Shown here in pieces: positions 1 to 9,385 of a DNA stretch of 41,504 bases. The stretch is from assembly GCA_019057775.1 (NCBI GenBank), contig JAHLWT010000102.1, forward strand, positions 1-41,504. The letters run 5' to 3'. This stretch comes from Promethearchaeota archaeon (lineage in GTDB: Archaea; Asgardarchaeota; Lokiarchaeia; Sigynarchaeales; SOKP01). Each line of letters opens with the position of its first letter. Positions within the stretch are counted from its first letter, which is position 1. Position numbers and translations under genes: made by a program. Under the pieces are notes generated by a model, which was given only the letters and a program-made list of their open reading frames with translations, did not search any database and was not told the DNA's origin.

Positions 1-1
1 C

Positions 2-262
2 TCCATCCAAATTACTGTAAAAGATTCAAAAAAATTGTCTACATTGCTTATTAACAACGCGGATGAAGAGATTGTTTCACAAATTAAATTTCAAAAAGAT
101 ATCCATTCAAATGAAAATCAACTCATAGTTCTAACAAACGAACCGCGAGAATTCTATAGCTTGGTGACGGATCTCGTATGCAATCATGAAATTCCAATAA
201 CAGAGATAAAAGCTACCGATGAGGGGCTTGAAAACTTATATAAATCCCTAACAAAAGGATAA
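2..262 (+). CDS. ABC transporter ATP-binding protein, C-terminal end (partial)
   Basis: The frame is open from the left edge of the window, so only the last 86 or so codons are present and the true start lies outside. The Walker and signature motifs are not visible. What remains looks like the alpha/beta tail that follows the nucleotide-binding domain in ABC-2 exporter ATPases, ending in the usual pattern 'I..I....EGLENLYKSLTK'. It ends 11 bp before an ABC-2 type permease on the same strand, the normal ATPase-permease order, so it would energise export of an unknown substrate. A TTG at 35 is the first conventional start inside the window but is probably internal. The identification rests mainly on context. 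Confidence 0.6.
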   Translation, partial: SIQITVKDSKKLSTLLINNADEEIVSQIKFQKDIHSNENQLIVLTNEPREFYSLVTDLVCNHEIPITEIKATDEGLENLYKSLTKG

Positions 263-273
263 AAGGTGATATT

Positions 274-1140
274 ATGACAAATAAAGAAGAAGAGATTAAC
301 TCAACTCAATATATTGAAGATGTAATTCGTGAAAAAAGTGTAAAAGAAATGGTACTTGATCAACAAGATAAATTGATCAATAGTATCAAAATAGGTTTCA
401 AGACTTTATTCTATAGTAAAAAATGGGTAATTTACGTAGCTTTAGCTATTACGTTCCTTCCTGTCATAATATTCATTGAAATAGGCATTGAAGAAGGGAG
501 TATAAGAATCGAACATCCAGATGAGGCATTCGTCGATATTGTATTTGGCATGTTATTTCCTATAATATTCATCTTTGGTTGTTTATTGATGAGTCTTCCT
601 CTTAGTTCTGATGAGATCTCGGACCATTCGATAGAACTTTATCTCGTTAGGCCAATCAAACGCGAGGTATACTGGCTCAGTAGATGGATCGTCATAAATG
701 TTACAGTCTATTGTGTGAACATAATAATTTATTTCGTCTATTTCTTATTCACTCACGCATTCGCAGAAAAGGGGGTATTTGCAGGTATCGGAGAAAATTT
801 TGATGTGTTTGGAGGGGTTGCCATTTTTCTCCTTCTGGCCACACTAATCTATTCTGGAACTTTTCTACTTGTAGGGATGATTGGTAATCGGGGATTGCTT
901 CTGAGCTTCATGCTAGCGATTTTTGAGCTATTTTTTATTAGCATGTTATTCCTGAGCGATAGTCCATACATCCCTCAAAACAATCTATATGAAATAGCAA
1001 ATGATATACTATCAGATCACGTTGATTTTGACACACCAAAGGATTTAAAATTATGGTTTGCGCAGATTTATGTGACTATATTCCCAATAGTTGTATTCGT
1101 TCTGGGTGCTTTTTATCTTAGAATGCGAGAGTTTAAATGA
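274..1140 (+). CDS. ABC-2 type transporter permease
   Basis: A 288-residue integral membrane protein. A charged cytoplasmic N-terminus (about 1-48) is followed by a first membrane helix at about 50-70, then helices near 88-110, 140-165, 180-203, 208-228 and 262-283. Between helices 2 and 3 is a stretch typical of ABC-2 permeases ('HSIELYLVRPIKREVYWLSR', about 118-137), matching the family pattern of a short amphipathic 'T.E.LL..P.sR' segment. It has an AAAGGTGAT ribosome-binding site 6 nt before the ATG. It follows the partial ATPase by 11 bp, so the two should form an operon and an exporter. The substrate cannot be told from the sequence. Confidence 0.8.
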   Translation: MTNKEEEINSTQYIEDVIREKSVKEMVLDQQDKLINSIKIGFKTLFYSKKWVIYVALAITFLPVIIFIEIGIEEGSIRIEHPDEAFVDIVFGMLFPIIFIFGCLLMSLPLSSDEISDHSIELYLVRPIKREVYWLSRWIVINVTVYCVNIIIYFVYFLFTHAFAEKGVFAGIGENFDVFGGVAIFLLLATLIYSGTFLLVGMIGNRGLLLSFMLAIFELFFISMLFLSDSPYIPQNNLYEIANDILSDHVDFDTPKDLKLWFAQIYVTIFPIVVFVLGAFYLRMREFK

Positions 1141-1321
1141 GATCCTTTTCGATTCCTCATAGATTAGTCGATATGATTTAAATTCTTTTCAATTATGCTT
1201 TCAATCGCCATTAAATATTAAATAAAAAATATTGGAAGATAATTTTATTTGAAAAAAACGGAAGCTCACTCTAATTATAACTTACTAATTCTTTAAATAC
1301 AGTCCGAAACTAAAGAGTATT

Positions 1322-1735
1322 ATGGTTGAAGAATTAAAGTTAAAACTTAAAGAGTTAGAAGAAAAGAAGAATGAACTGCGACCAAAACTCGATGAAATTA
1401 ATGCTAATAGAGAAGCAGAAATCCAAAATATTGACAAAAAATATGACCACATGCTGTATGATCTAAATTATACCTTGAAAAATATTGAAGATGAGTTCTT
1501 TAATGATTTAATCACAAGTTTTGTTCAGATAGTTTCAAGAGAATTTGATGCAAAACGAAGTCAAGGCATCTATGAAATTACACCTGATTTTATAACTTAT
1601 AGAAAATTAATTGCTAATTTTGAAATGTTTCCTAAGGAATTAATTCAGAAATTACATGATGTTATTAATGGACATCCAATAGAAGAAATAGTTTATGAAC
1701 TTGAAGATATTCAGAATAAATATAAAAAATCTTAG
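1322..1735 (+). CDS. Small coiled-coil protein, function unknown
   Basis: A 137-residue soluble, highly charged protein. Residues 1-58 form a strong heptad-rich coiled coil (K/E/L pattern), followed by a more globular helical part (about 60-137) with aromatic residues and the phrase 'YEITPDFITYRKLI'. It has no signal peptide, membrane helix or catalytic motif. It stands alone with about 180 bp of AT-rich DNA upstream. Codon use and composition match the neighbours, so it looks like a real gene. A structural or adaptor role is possible, but I do not recognise the family. Confidence 0.65.
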   Translation: MVEELKLKLKELEEKKNELRPKLDEINANREAEIQNIDKKYDHMLYDLNYTLKNIEDEFFNDLITSFVQIVSREFDAKRSQGIYEITPDFITYRKLIANFEMFPKELIQKLHDVINGHPIEEIVYELEDIQNKYKKS

Positions 1736-1880
1736 ATAACTCTTTCAATTAATTAATCCAATGTATTATCAGAAGTGACATTTCCTAATCTCATTTAGTT
1801 TCAGTATTATGTAGATATTACAGGGATAAATATTTATTTTTAAATCTCTTGGATTATAAAGGATACTATTTATTAGGACT

Positions 1881-2030
1881 ATGAAGATGGAATTATTTGA
1901 GGAAGAAGTTGAAATCTATAATTCTAAAATGCGACTCTTGAATTGGTTGTATGATGAGCTTCAGATCCACTCGGAACTTTCAAAGGACGACATTAATGAA
2001 AAGGGTCAAAAATTACCATTAAACATTTAA
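1881..2030 (+). CDS. Small acidic ORF, 49 residues, unknown
   Basis: An ATG-started frame of 49 codons encoding an acidic, helical peptide beginning MKMELFEEEVEIYNSKMRLL. The composition is protein-like and there are about 145 bp of free DNA upstream. Its last 12 bases overlap the 3' end of the convergent peptidase-like gene. No motif was recognised, and it could be chance, though amphipathic helical residues dominate. Confidence 0.4.
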   Translation: MKMELFEEEVEIYNSKMRLLNWLYDELQIHSELSKDDINEKGQKLPLNI

Positions 2031-2606
2031 TCTCTTGTCATAATGAATTTTAATAGTAGTTTCAAGAATATTTCTAATTTTACTAATACATTCATTTAGT
2101 TTTCCCTTTGCAGGGATATGAATAAATATAACAGGATATTCTTTTTTTGATAAATCGAGTGCCCAATAGTAAAGATAGTTACATAAGTAGGAGCCTGGAA
2201 ATTTAGAAATAGAGATATGAATTACATTTTTTAGAGAAGAATATAATTTAGGAATGTCTATTATTGATTTTAATCGAAGTGGATTATAACGCTTTATTAT
2301 TCCAAACTTGACTCTATTATCAATATCTTGACCGCATTTAAAATTCCAAGCGTATTTTTCTAATTGTAGATTCTTGCTTTGATGAATACCTAATAGTAGT
2401 ACTAATTTAGGTAGTTCTCTAAAATTTTCTACTATATTTTTATAAGAATTAATACTATTTATCCAACTTACAGGTAATATTTTTTTAATAATTTGATCAT
2501 CCTTAGCTTGAGAATTAAACCCTCGAACTATTTCACCACTTAGGTTCCAATCATTGTTATTAAATGGTCCAAATCCCGTGAGCACAATCAAAATTATATT
2601 AAACAC
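2019..2606 (-). CDS. pcp: Pyroglutamyl-peptidase I-like protein (family C15)
   Basis: A 195-residue cysteine peptidase-like protein predicted to remove N-terminal pyroglutamate from peptides in the cytoplasm. The order of family motifs is intact: 'LTGFGPF' at 9-15, 'LPVSW' at 44-48, 'LEKYAWN' at 82-88, 'PGSYLCN' at 137-143 and 'FIHIP' at 161-165. The catalytic triad maps to Glu83, Cys142 and His163. Length is close to the usual ~200-215 residues. The first eight residues are hydrophobic, and a GTG at codon 8 would give a start closer to the family's usual 'M.VLVTGF', so the start is uncertain. The gene is monocistronic and convergent with a small ORF. Sequence similarity outside the motifs is modest, so substrate preference is open. 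Confidence 0.78.
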   Translation of the reverse strand: MFNIILIVLTGFGPFNNNDWNLSGEIVRGFNSQAKDDQIIKKILPVSWINSINSYKNIVENFRELPKLVLLLGIHQSKNLQLEKYAWNFKCGQDIDNRVKFGIIKRYNPLRLKSIIDIPKLYSSLKNVIHISISKFPGSYLCNYLYYWALDLSKKEYPVIFIHIPAKGKLNECISKIRNILETTIKIHYDKRLNV

Positions 2607-2676
2607 ATTGTAATAAGAAGGGTTTCAAATTAAAAAAAAAAAAATAGTGAGAAAAAATGATAATTAATAATAACAA

Positions 2677-3114
2677 TTATTCTGCTGCTGCTTTAGCTTT
2701 TGCCGCTGCAGCTTTAACCTTTGCTTTTTCTATAGCAGCTATTTCCTTGTTTATCCCTTTTATTTCTGCATTAATTGCCTTAATTTTATTTTTCTTTTCT
2801 GTTTCAATTTCTTTTAGTTTAACTTTTAAGGCTTTTTCTTTTTCACTCTTAAGTGTAGCAAATAATTTACTTGCAGCTTTAGCAGCTGCAATCTTTTCCT
2901 TCTTTGTAGTAGCCCAATCTGCTGCTTTTTCAATAGCTTCGTCTCGTAGTTTTGTTTCTTCATCTAAAGATGATTCAGCTTCAGCTATTTTGGGGTCATA
3001 TTCACCTTCAACTTCGGCTTCAGCGGAAGCTTCCCTTTTTGTCGCATCTTCCTCAATACGAGTGACCTCATCTTCCTTTGCGCTAATTTGGCCTTTTAAA
3101 TTTTCTTCTGACAT
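2677..3114 (-). CDS. Lysine/alanine/glutamate-rich coiled-coil protein
   Basis: A 145-residue protein that is almost entirely Ala, Lys and Glu. Residues 1-60 are acidic, 61-125 form a long coiled coil, and the last 20 residues are an Ala/Lys repeat resembling histone-H1 or HU tails. It has no membrane or signal segment. The opposite strand is also open over most of this stretch, which is a compositional side effect; the minus-strand product has sensible coiled-coil heptads, while the plus-strand frame would be an unnatural Ser/Ala/Phe polymer. Divergent from aconitase, with about 240 bp between starts. Function unknown; a DNA-binding or scaffold role is only a guess. Confidence 0.7.
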   Translation of the reverse strand: MSEENLKGQISAKEDEVTRIEEDATKREASAEAEVEGEYDPKIAEAESSLDEETKLRDEAIEKAADWATTKKEKIAAAKAASKLFATLKSEKEKALKVKLKEIETEKKNKIKAINAEIKGINKEIAAIEKAKVKAAAAKAKAAAE

Positions 3115-3358
3115 GATATCTCAATTCTTTATAGTTGTTTTTCTTGATTAATTTTAGATATATAACTTATATAATATTCTAATTTTATAAATAATTCACT
3201 TGTTATTGTAGATTTAAGTTAATTAACTTTTTAAACTTTTTATCAAATTTTATTTTTGGGAGTATACAAAAATTTTCATCCTAACTTTAATTTAGATCGA
3301 ATCTTTTCTTAAAATAATTAACATCTAATATCAAAAAGATAAATTATAATAAAATTGG

Positions 3359-5293
3359 ATGAAACTAATGGGAAAAACTCTCACCGAAAAAATTATTGAG
3401 GGTCATTTACAAGCAGGAAATTTGGAGAAGGGTTCTGATATTGCGATAAAAATTGATCAGACATTAACCCAAGACGCTACAGGTACTATGGCTTATTTGC
3501 AATTTGAAGCAATTGGTATTGAAAGAGTTCAAACCGAATTATCTGTAAGTTATGTCGATCATAATACACTTCAGGCTGATTTTAAAAATCCAGATGATCA
3601 CAGATATCTACAGAGCATAGCAGCTAAATATGGATTATATTTTTCACGACCGGGGAATGGAATATGTCATCAATTGCATCTTGAACGATTTGCGCGACCT
3701 GGAAAAACATTATTAGGAAGTGATAGCCATACTCCAACAGGAGGGGGAGTAGGTATGATAGCTATTGGAGCTGGAGGATTAGATGTTGCAGCTGCTATGG
3801 CTGGAGAGCCTTTCAGGTTAAAAATGCCTAAGGTTGTAAAAGTATATCTCACGGGAAGCCTCCCTAATTTTGTATCAGCAAAGGACATTATTCTAGAAGT
3901 TTTAAGAAGAATAGGAGTAAAAGGTGCTGTAAATAAAGTATTAGAATATGTGGGTCCTGGAATAAAGACTTTATCTGTTCCTGAAAGAGGGACAATAACA
4001 AACATGGGAACAGAAACAGGAGCTACAACTTCTGTATTTCCTTCAGATGAGATTACAAAAGAATTCTTAGTAGCTCAAGAAAGAGGAGATCAGTGGATTT
4101 CTTTGGAACCCGATTCTGATGCCGTTTATGACGAAACTATCGAGATTAATCTTAGTGAATTAGAACCTCTTATTGCTGAACCCCATAGTCCTGGAAATGT
4201 AAAAACTGTTAGAGAATTAGAAGGATTGAATGTAGATCAAGTTTGTATTGGTAGTTGTACCAACTCTTCATTGCGAGATCTAAAAATAGCGGCAAACATG
4301 CTGAAAGGAAAAACATTAAATTTACATACAGTTTTAACAGTGTCTCCAGGTTCTCGACAAGTGGTAGAACATATGATTGAGTCAGGAGAAATGAGTTATC
4401 TAGTAAAATCAGGAGCAAGAATATTAGAAAATGCTTGTGGACCATGTATTGGTATGGGTTTAGCACCTAAGAGTGATGCTGTGTCATTACGAACGTTTAA
4501 TAGGAATTTTCTCGGACGATCAGGTACCAAGAGCGCGAATGCGTATTTAGTTAGTCCTGAAACTGCGGCAATGGCGGCAATTGAAGGAAAAATAACAGAT
4601 CCTAGAAAATTTGGTTCTTTACCCCCAATAGATATGCCTTCGAAATTTATTGTAAACGACAATTTAATCATACCACCATTAACACCTGAAGAAGCAAAAT
4701 CAATTGAAATCATCCGGGGTCCAAATATTAAACCTTTACCGAATTTTAATCCTTTACCAGATAAATTAGAAGGGGATGTACTTCTTAAGGTCGAAGATGA
4801 TATAACTACAGATCATATCATGCCAGCCGGGGCAAACATTTTACCCCTAAGATCTAATATACCTGAGATTAGCAAGTTTGTGTTTATAATGGTAGATGAA
4901 TCGTTCCATGATAGATCTTTAGAGAAAGGCGGCGGTTTTATTGTTGGTGGCGAAAATTATGGTCAAGGATCAAGTAGGGAACATGCTGCTATTGCTCCAA
5001 AATATCTTGGTCTTAAGGCAGTAATTGTTAAATCGTTTGCTCGAATCCATTTAGCTAATCTTGTGAATTTTGGTATTGTTCCATTAACATTTGCTAATAA
5101 GGATGATTTTAACAAAATTGAACAAGGAGATCATTTCCTAATAGACTTAACTACAATAGACTCAGGAAAAGTTATTTTAAACAATGTCTCAAAAAATCTA
5201 AAAATAGAACTAACTCATTCACTAAGTGAAATCGAGATTGAAGTTCTAAAAGTAGGTGGAAAACTTCCGCATATTAAGCAAAAACAAATTTAG
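3359..5293 (+). CDS. acn: Aconitate hydratase (aconitase)
   Basis: A 644-residue aconitase interconverting citrate and isocitrate with a [4Fe-4S] cluster. The three cluster ligands are Cys300 (in IGSCTNSS), Cys360 and Cys363 (in CGPCIGMG). The active-site signature 'GSDSHTPTGGG' lies near 120-130, and the C-terminal swivel domain carries 'YGQGSSREH' at 534-542. The length and order (catalytic domains, linker, swivel) match the compact monomeric aconitases of archaea, Aquifex and similar bacteria. A second ATG at codon 4 (3368) is preceded by GGATGA with 6 nt spacing and gives the family's usual start 'MGKTLTEKI', so 3368 may be the real start. It is monocistronic but belongs functionally with fumarase, succinyl-CoA ligase, ATP-citrate lyase and isocitrate dehydrogenase elsewhere in the window. 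Confidence 0.95.
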   Translation: MKLMGKTLTEKIIEGHLQAGNLEKGSDIAIKIDQTLTQDATGTMAYLQFEAIGIERVQTELSVSYVDHNTLQADFKNPDDHRYLQSIAAKYGLYFSRPGNGICHQLHLERFARPGKTLLGSDSHTPTGGGVGMIAIGAGGLDVAAAMAGEPFRLKMPKVVKVYLTGSLPNFVSAKDIILEVLRRIGVKGAVNKVLEYVGPGIKTLSVPERGTITNMGTETGATTSVFPSDEITKEFLVAQERGDQWISLEPDSDAVYDETIEINLSELEPLIAEPHSPGNVKTVRELEGLNVDQVCIGSCTNSSLRDLKIAANMLKGKTLNLHTVLTVSPGSRQVVEHMIESGEMSYLVKSGARILENACGPCIGMGLAPKSDAVSLRTFNRNFLGRSGTKSANAYLVSPETAAMAAIEGKITDPRKFGSLPPIDMPSKFIVNDNLIIPPLTPEEAKSIEIIRGPNIKPLPNFNPLPDKLEGDVLLKVEDDITTDHIMPAGANILPLRSNIPEISKFVFIMVDESFHDRSLEKGGGFIVGGENYGQGSSREHAAIAPKYLGLKAVIVKSFARIHLANLVNFGIVPLTFANKDDFNKIEQGDHFLIDLTTIDSGKVILNNVSKNLKIELTHSLSEIEIEVLKVGGKLPHIKQKQI

Positions 5294-5398
5294 TAAATAA
5301 TAAAACAAATTTTTTTTAATTTTTTTCCTTTCTGTAATATAATGGCTGAAGATAAGTTCAAATTTGATCCTAAGAAGTGACACAGAGGGTTATTACGG

Positions 5399-6379
5399 TC
5401 AGCTAATATAGTTTCCTAAATTTTCTTTAATTAATTTGAATTTTTCTAGAGAAGATGAAATTTCCCCTTTTCTAACAAAATCTAACCCTTCATTATTGAG
5501 TTTCATAATAGATTCTTTAAGTATTTCAAATTTAAGATTCTGTTTTAACTGTGGTAAAATTTTTGAAAATTCTTCAATTCTATCTCTAAGATCTATAGAT
5601 TTAGCAAGTTCGAGGAGATTTTCGCAATTTGTAATTGCTTCTTCATAACGTTTATTTTCTTGGAGATTGTAAGTTTTTTGGCCTAGATCTTCAACTTTAA
5701 CACGAATCTTTATATAAGATTTTTCAGTTGCTAATATGTCTGTCTGCAATTCTTTCAATTTTTTAAAGTAATCAGTGATCCCTTTATCCTTTGCTTGTTC
5801 TATTAAATATCTGAGCCTTAATTTTAAATCTTCAAATTCGAATTTAGCTTTTAACTCTGCAGACTCTGCTATTAATTCATCAGCACTCTTAACTAGTTCT
5901 TTTCGTACTTTAGCATCGGAGCATTTCTTTTCAAACTCCCCCCATTTTTTCCTTATTTTATCATCGTCAAGATTAGAAAGAATCGCTTTAGATTGCTCAA
6001 TAATATCACCTGATTTTAATAAGTCTTCAGTTTTAAATGCCTCATTAAAGATATTTTCAAGTTCTGTTAATTCTGCTTTTGATTTCGCAATGTTCTCAAG
6101 TCTTAGTTTTTCTTGTTCAGCTTCAATTTTAGCTCTCTCTTTTTCTTCTCTCTGTTTCTGAATACCTTTTACACGTGCTATTAAATCTTCCTGTTCCCTT
6201 ATAAAAGATTGTAGATCCTCGGGTTTAGCCAAATCTATAATTTGATCTGCATATGACAAAACCTCCTTTAACTGTCCCCTCATATACGCTTGCCCTTGAA
6301 CAGCGATTAAATCATCAATTTGAGATATTATTTGAATCTTTCTTTTTTCATCCTTCTCTTCCTTTTTCTCTAGTGTCAA
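5399..6379 (-). CDS. Helical-repeat coiled-coil protein, partner of the upstream gene
   Basis: A 326-residue soluble, highly charged, all-helical protein. By eye it contains two alternating repeat types shared with the gene just upstream. Type B ('..LL.LAK.IDL...IEEF.KIL') is at about 35-70 and 238-275. Type A, with the signature 'KIRKKWGEFE', is at about 103-195, and a half A unit is at about 283-320. It starts 2 bp after the stop codon of the upstream gene, so the pair must be co-transcribed. The overall look is TPR-like or spectrin-like, but I cannot assign a family. A scaffold role is inferred from architecture only. Confidence 0.8.
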   Translation of the reverse strand: MTLEKKEEKDEKRKIQIISQIDDLIAVQGQAYMRGQLKEVLSYADQIIDLAKPEDLQSFIREQEDLIARVKGIQKQREEKERAKIEAEQEKLRLENIAKSKAELTELENIFNEAFKTEDLLKSGDIIEQSKAILSNLDDDKIRKKWGEFEKKCSDAKVRKELVKSADELIAESAELKAKFEFEDLKLRLRYLIEQAKDKGITDYFKKLKELQTDILATEKSYIKIRVKVEDLGQKTYNLQENKRYEEAITNCENLLELAKSIDLRDRIEEFSKILPQLKQNLKFEILKESIMKLNNEGLDFVRKGEISSSLEKFKLIKENLGNYIS

Positions 6380-6381
6380 AG

Positions 6382-8010
6382 TTATTTACCTCCTTTATAT
6401 TCTTGAAGCTGAGAAATGATTTGTTCGAAATATTCTAATGATTCTGCAAATGATTTTTTTAATAAAAAATCCATACCATTTTTACTTAAATTATCAATAT
6501 TGCTTAATAATTGCTTAGTAGCTACAAATTGGAACTCCAATTCATCCCATCTTTTTTTGATATCTTCATTTACAAGATTATCTAAAAATGCTTTACTTTT
6601 GTCAAGGATCTCCCTAGCTTTAGTCAGTTTCATTGACTTTAAAACAGACGTTAAATTATTTTCCAGTTTTCTAAGTTGGCTTTTTATCTTTTCTTGTTCT
6701 TCTTCAATAGCTTTTCGATCTTCTATTTCTTTTTCCGTTTCCTCTAAAATAACTTGGTATCTATCAACCGTCTCGAACAGATCTATCTGTTTAGCAAAAT
6801 CTATTAATGATAAACAATCCTTAACTACATCATCCAATAGCTTATTTTCTTTATCATCTACGGTCTTTTTTTCTAATTCTTCAATGTTTCCAAGAGTTTT
6901 CTTATAGAATTCTTCGGCATATTCAACTTCTTTTTGTATTATATCTAGCTTGCTTCTATATTCTGGTAGATCTATTTTTTGAAATTCTTTAACTAATTTT
7001 TTTATTCTTGATTCTAATTCTTTATATTGATGTTCTTTCTTTAACTGAGCACTATCTTTAGAAAGAGTCTCAAATCTCTCAATTAATTCTAATTTAAGTT
7101 TAAGATCTTGGAGAACATCCTCAAAACCTTCCCATTTTCTTTGTATTTTCTCATCTATTAAAGGAGATAGAATTTTTATTCCAGTCGCATAAATCTCAGA
7201 AGCTTTATCATATTGCTTTGTTTTAATTGCATTATTGAAATTTTTTTCGAGCTTGAATAAGTCAGTTTCTTGTTTTGCTTTTTCAGTATTCCACCTTTTT
7301 TTTGCTTTCGAAATTATGTTTATTGCCCCTGAAATTAAAGAAAGGTCATAGGTTGTCTCAAAATTTTTTTCAAATGATTCAACGATTCTATAAGCGCCAA
7401 CAATATCATTTTTTCCTAGTAATTCATTATATTCTTTCTCCGCCTGGAGAGCAGCTTCTTCAATTGCAGAAACTATTTTCTTATTATCATATTTTTGAGT
7501 CAGTTCTGAGATCCTCTTTCTTTGTTCTATGATTGTGGCATCATCTTCAATTTTTTTGGCAAATTCAATAATCTCTTCCAGATCCGTTATCGCTTTCCCA
7601 TACTCCTTAGATTTTATAAATTTATTCGCTTTAACTTTTAAATTATCAATTTTCTCTAAAATTGGAATAATTACCTTCTCTTGAAGATTAATTTGCGCAT
7701 ATAATTCTTCCTTATTTATATTCAAATTTTCAAAAAAATCGAACGTTTCAGCCCTCATTTCCAGGGTAATATTCCTCATAATTCTAAATTGAGGGAACTC
7801 CTCTTTTAATAATACACGAATTTTACTTATATGATTCTTTAATGCTTGAGTAGCCGATTTACCAATCCATATATACATTATTTTTTTTTTTTGAATATAA
7901 ATCGCTAAAATATTTACAATTGTAAATACATCTTTTATGTTTTGGAAGTCAATCTCTTCAAACGTTCCGTCATAATTGAGTTTGAATGTGTTAATTAAAT
8001 TTTCTGGCAT
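6382..8010 (-). CDS. Protein with gelsolin-like N-terminal domain and long helical repeats
   Basis: A 542-residue soluble protein. Residues about 1-95 look like a gelsolin/ADF-H-type fold: a short beta strand, then 'IMYIWIGKSATQALKNHIS' (44-62), which resembles the conserved 'vyvWiGk.as..e...a' strand-helix of gelsolin repeats, then a second strand before residue 95. The rest is helical: a B-type repeat at about 127-170, A-type at about 251-345 ('KIQRKWEGFE'), B-type at about 388-424, and A-type at about 447-540 ('DIKKRWDELE'). The repeats continue into the next gene 2 bp downstream. Gelsolin-domain proteins are known Asgard eukaryotic-signature proteins; assignment here is by pattern only and needs a profile search. 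Confidence 0.75.
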   Translation of the reverse strand: MPENLINTFKLNYDGTFEEIDFQNIKDVFTIVNILAIYIQKKKIMYIWIGKSATQALKNHISKIRVLLKEEFPQFRIMRNITLEMRAETFDFFENLNINKEELYAQINLQEKVIIPILEKIDNLKVKANKFIKSKEYGKAITDLEEIIEFAKKIEDDATIIEQRKRISELTQKYDNKKIVSAIEEAALQAEKEYNELLGKNDIVGAYRIVESFEKNFETTYDLSLISGAINIISKAKKRWNTEKAKQETDLFKLEKNFNNAIKTKQYDKASEIYATGIKILSPLIDEKIQRKWEGFEDVLQDLKLKLELIERFETLSKDSAQLKKEHQYKELESRIKKLVKEFQKIDLPEYRSKLDIIQKEVEYAEEFYKKTLGNIEELEKKTVDDKENKLLDDVVKDCLSLIDFAKQIDLFETVDRYQVILEETEKEIEDRKAIEEEQEKIKSQLRKLENNLTSVLKSMKLTKAREILDKSKAFLDNLVNEDIKKRWDELEFQFVATKQLLSNIDNLSKNGMDFLLKKSFAESLEYFEQIISQLQEYKGGK

Positions 8011-8176
8011 AAAAAATCATCTTAATTTTAGTAATATAATAGTCTGATATTAACTTTTTAAACATTTGCGATTAGAAAGTCAGAGATGTAATAGATTCAA
8101 TACATTAGTAAAAATGTTCTAAAGTTTGTTTTAGGATAAATTAATATAATAAAATAAAAGAATTAATCCCTTTCTT

Positions 8177-9385
8177 TTACCTTGGTATCATTCCCTTTCC
8201 CATTGAAGCTTTCCTAACATAATTCTCATGTACTGGGACGATTTCTCGAACTTTTCCAAGCTTTTTGTAGAGATCGAGGATGTATTTTTCTAGAGATTGC
8301 CGTTGTTGATTATTTCTTTCTTCTATGTTAACTAATTTTCCTGCTTGTTCTAATCTCTCTGCTTCTTCAGCAGTCACAATCACATTATTTCCAAATTCAT
8401 TCGTTACGACGCACCCTGAGTTTGTTAGTATTCGGTAGTTTTCAGCAGTTTCATCATGGGCTCCAGAGCATATTAATTGACAGTTACCGCATGTTAGAAT
8501 AAGCTTTTCCGTGAATGTATTTGATACTATCTCTCCAGATGCAATATATTCTTGAATATCAGCATCTTTCAGCAAGGTGGACTCACCATAATTGCCTTCT
8601 TCTCCTTCAACGTGTAGTTTCGTTAATGGGTGAGTGAAAAGATGTGCAAAAGTTCCATCTGCATCATCGAAAGTTTCTGGGTATGTCGTTCTACCAGGAG
8701 ACCAAGTGGACCATTTTTTTGTTTTATCCAAACCTGATAATCCCCCGCATACAGTATAGCATCGAACAATGCTATTCCGCTTAGAAAAAGTAAATGTATG
8801 ACCACCTAAAGTGTATGAATCTTCCTTCACCTTATCAAACATCCTGAAAGCGCAAGCAATTACGCATAACTTACACTTATCACATGGAGATTCCCCATCA
8901 GCCACTGGATTAGTTGGTTCTAATCTTGCTGAAGTTACTGCGGCGCCTAGTATCACTCTTGCTCCATAACCTTTTACGAGAATGTTTCCTGACCATCCAA
9001 CAGAACCAACGCCACTACGAGCCGCCACTAATCTTAGAGCGAGTATTGGGGGTAATTTAGACCTCCATTCAGAGACATCTTTGCGGTAGTTAAAATTAGG
9101 ACTCACTGGAACCGAAGTAAATCCCTTTTTTTCTAGAAAATTTGCTATAGCTTTTGCAATTTTGAAAGCTTTTAAATAACCATCTCCATTATCAATAACA
9201 TGGTCAAATCGGCCTCTTGGGAGTTGTTTTCCTAGATAAGGACGTATTTTTGACTTATCCAATGGAATAGCAAAACAAATGGCAGTTTCACCTTCTGGTA
9301 ATGCATACGTTATATCTGTTGTGGGTGGTCCACCTGCGAGTGTCTCCTTCGTAGCAAATCCTACGCTTACAGCTCCTTGCTTCAA
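8177..9385 (-). CDS. Reductive dehalogenase / epoxyqueuosine reductase-like Fe-S protein
   Basis: About 402 residues from a TTG start. The central stretch 'SGVGSVGWSGNILVKGYGAR' matches the cobamide-binding-type core of QueG and reductive dehalogenases, and is followed by a [4Fe-4S] motif CX2CX2CX3C (Cys168, 171, 174, 178). A second Cys group lies at 209/213 and at 299, 302 and 306 (CGNCQLIC). No Tat signal is present, so it should be cytoplasmic, unlike classical respiratory dehalogenases. The family helix normally at the very N-terminus ('LKDEVKQFVLKQGAVSVGFA') begins upstream of the TTG in the same frame; an ATT at 9418-9416 preceded by GGTGAT with 5 nt spacing is a candidate non-standard start. 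Exact substrate unknown; the assignment to the superfamily is good. Confidence 0.7.
   Translation of the reverse strand: MKQGAVSVGFATKETLAGGPPTTDITYALPEGETAICFAIPLDKSKIRPYLGKQLPRGRFDHVIDNGDGYLKAFKIAKAIANFLEKKGFTSVPVSPNFNYRKDVSEWRSKLPPILALRLVAARSGVGSVGWSGNILVKGYGARVILGAAVTSARLEPTNPVADGESPCDKCKLCVIACAFRMFDKVKEDSYTLGGHTFTFSKRNSIVRCYTVCGGLSGLDKTKKWSTWSPGRTTYPETFDDADGTFAHLFTHPLTKLHVEGEEGNYGESTLLKDADIQEYIASGEIVSNTFTEKLILTCGNCQLICSGAHDETAENYRILTNSGCVVTNEFGNNVIVTAEEAERLEQAGKLVNIEERNNQQRQSLEKYILDLYKKLGKVREIVPVHENYVRKASMGKGMIPR

Noticed and set aside
2657..3151. Long plus-strand frame (164 codons) opposite the Lys/Ala-rich gene, with apparent hydrophobic stretches.
   Set aside because: It is the antisense of an Ala/Lys/Glu coiled coil, which always yields Phe/Ser/Ala/Leu; the minus-strand product has real heptads.
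5342..5380. Twelve-codon ATG frame MAEDKFKFDPKK.
   Set aside because: Too short to support; may be a start remnant of a lost gene but has no homologue in the window.
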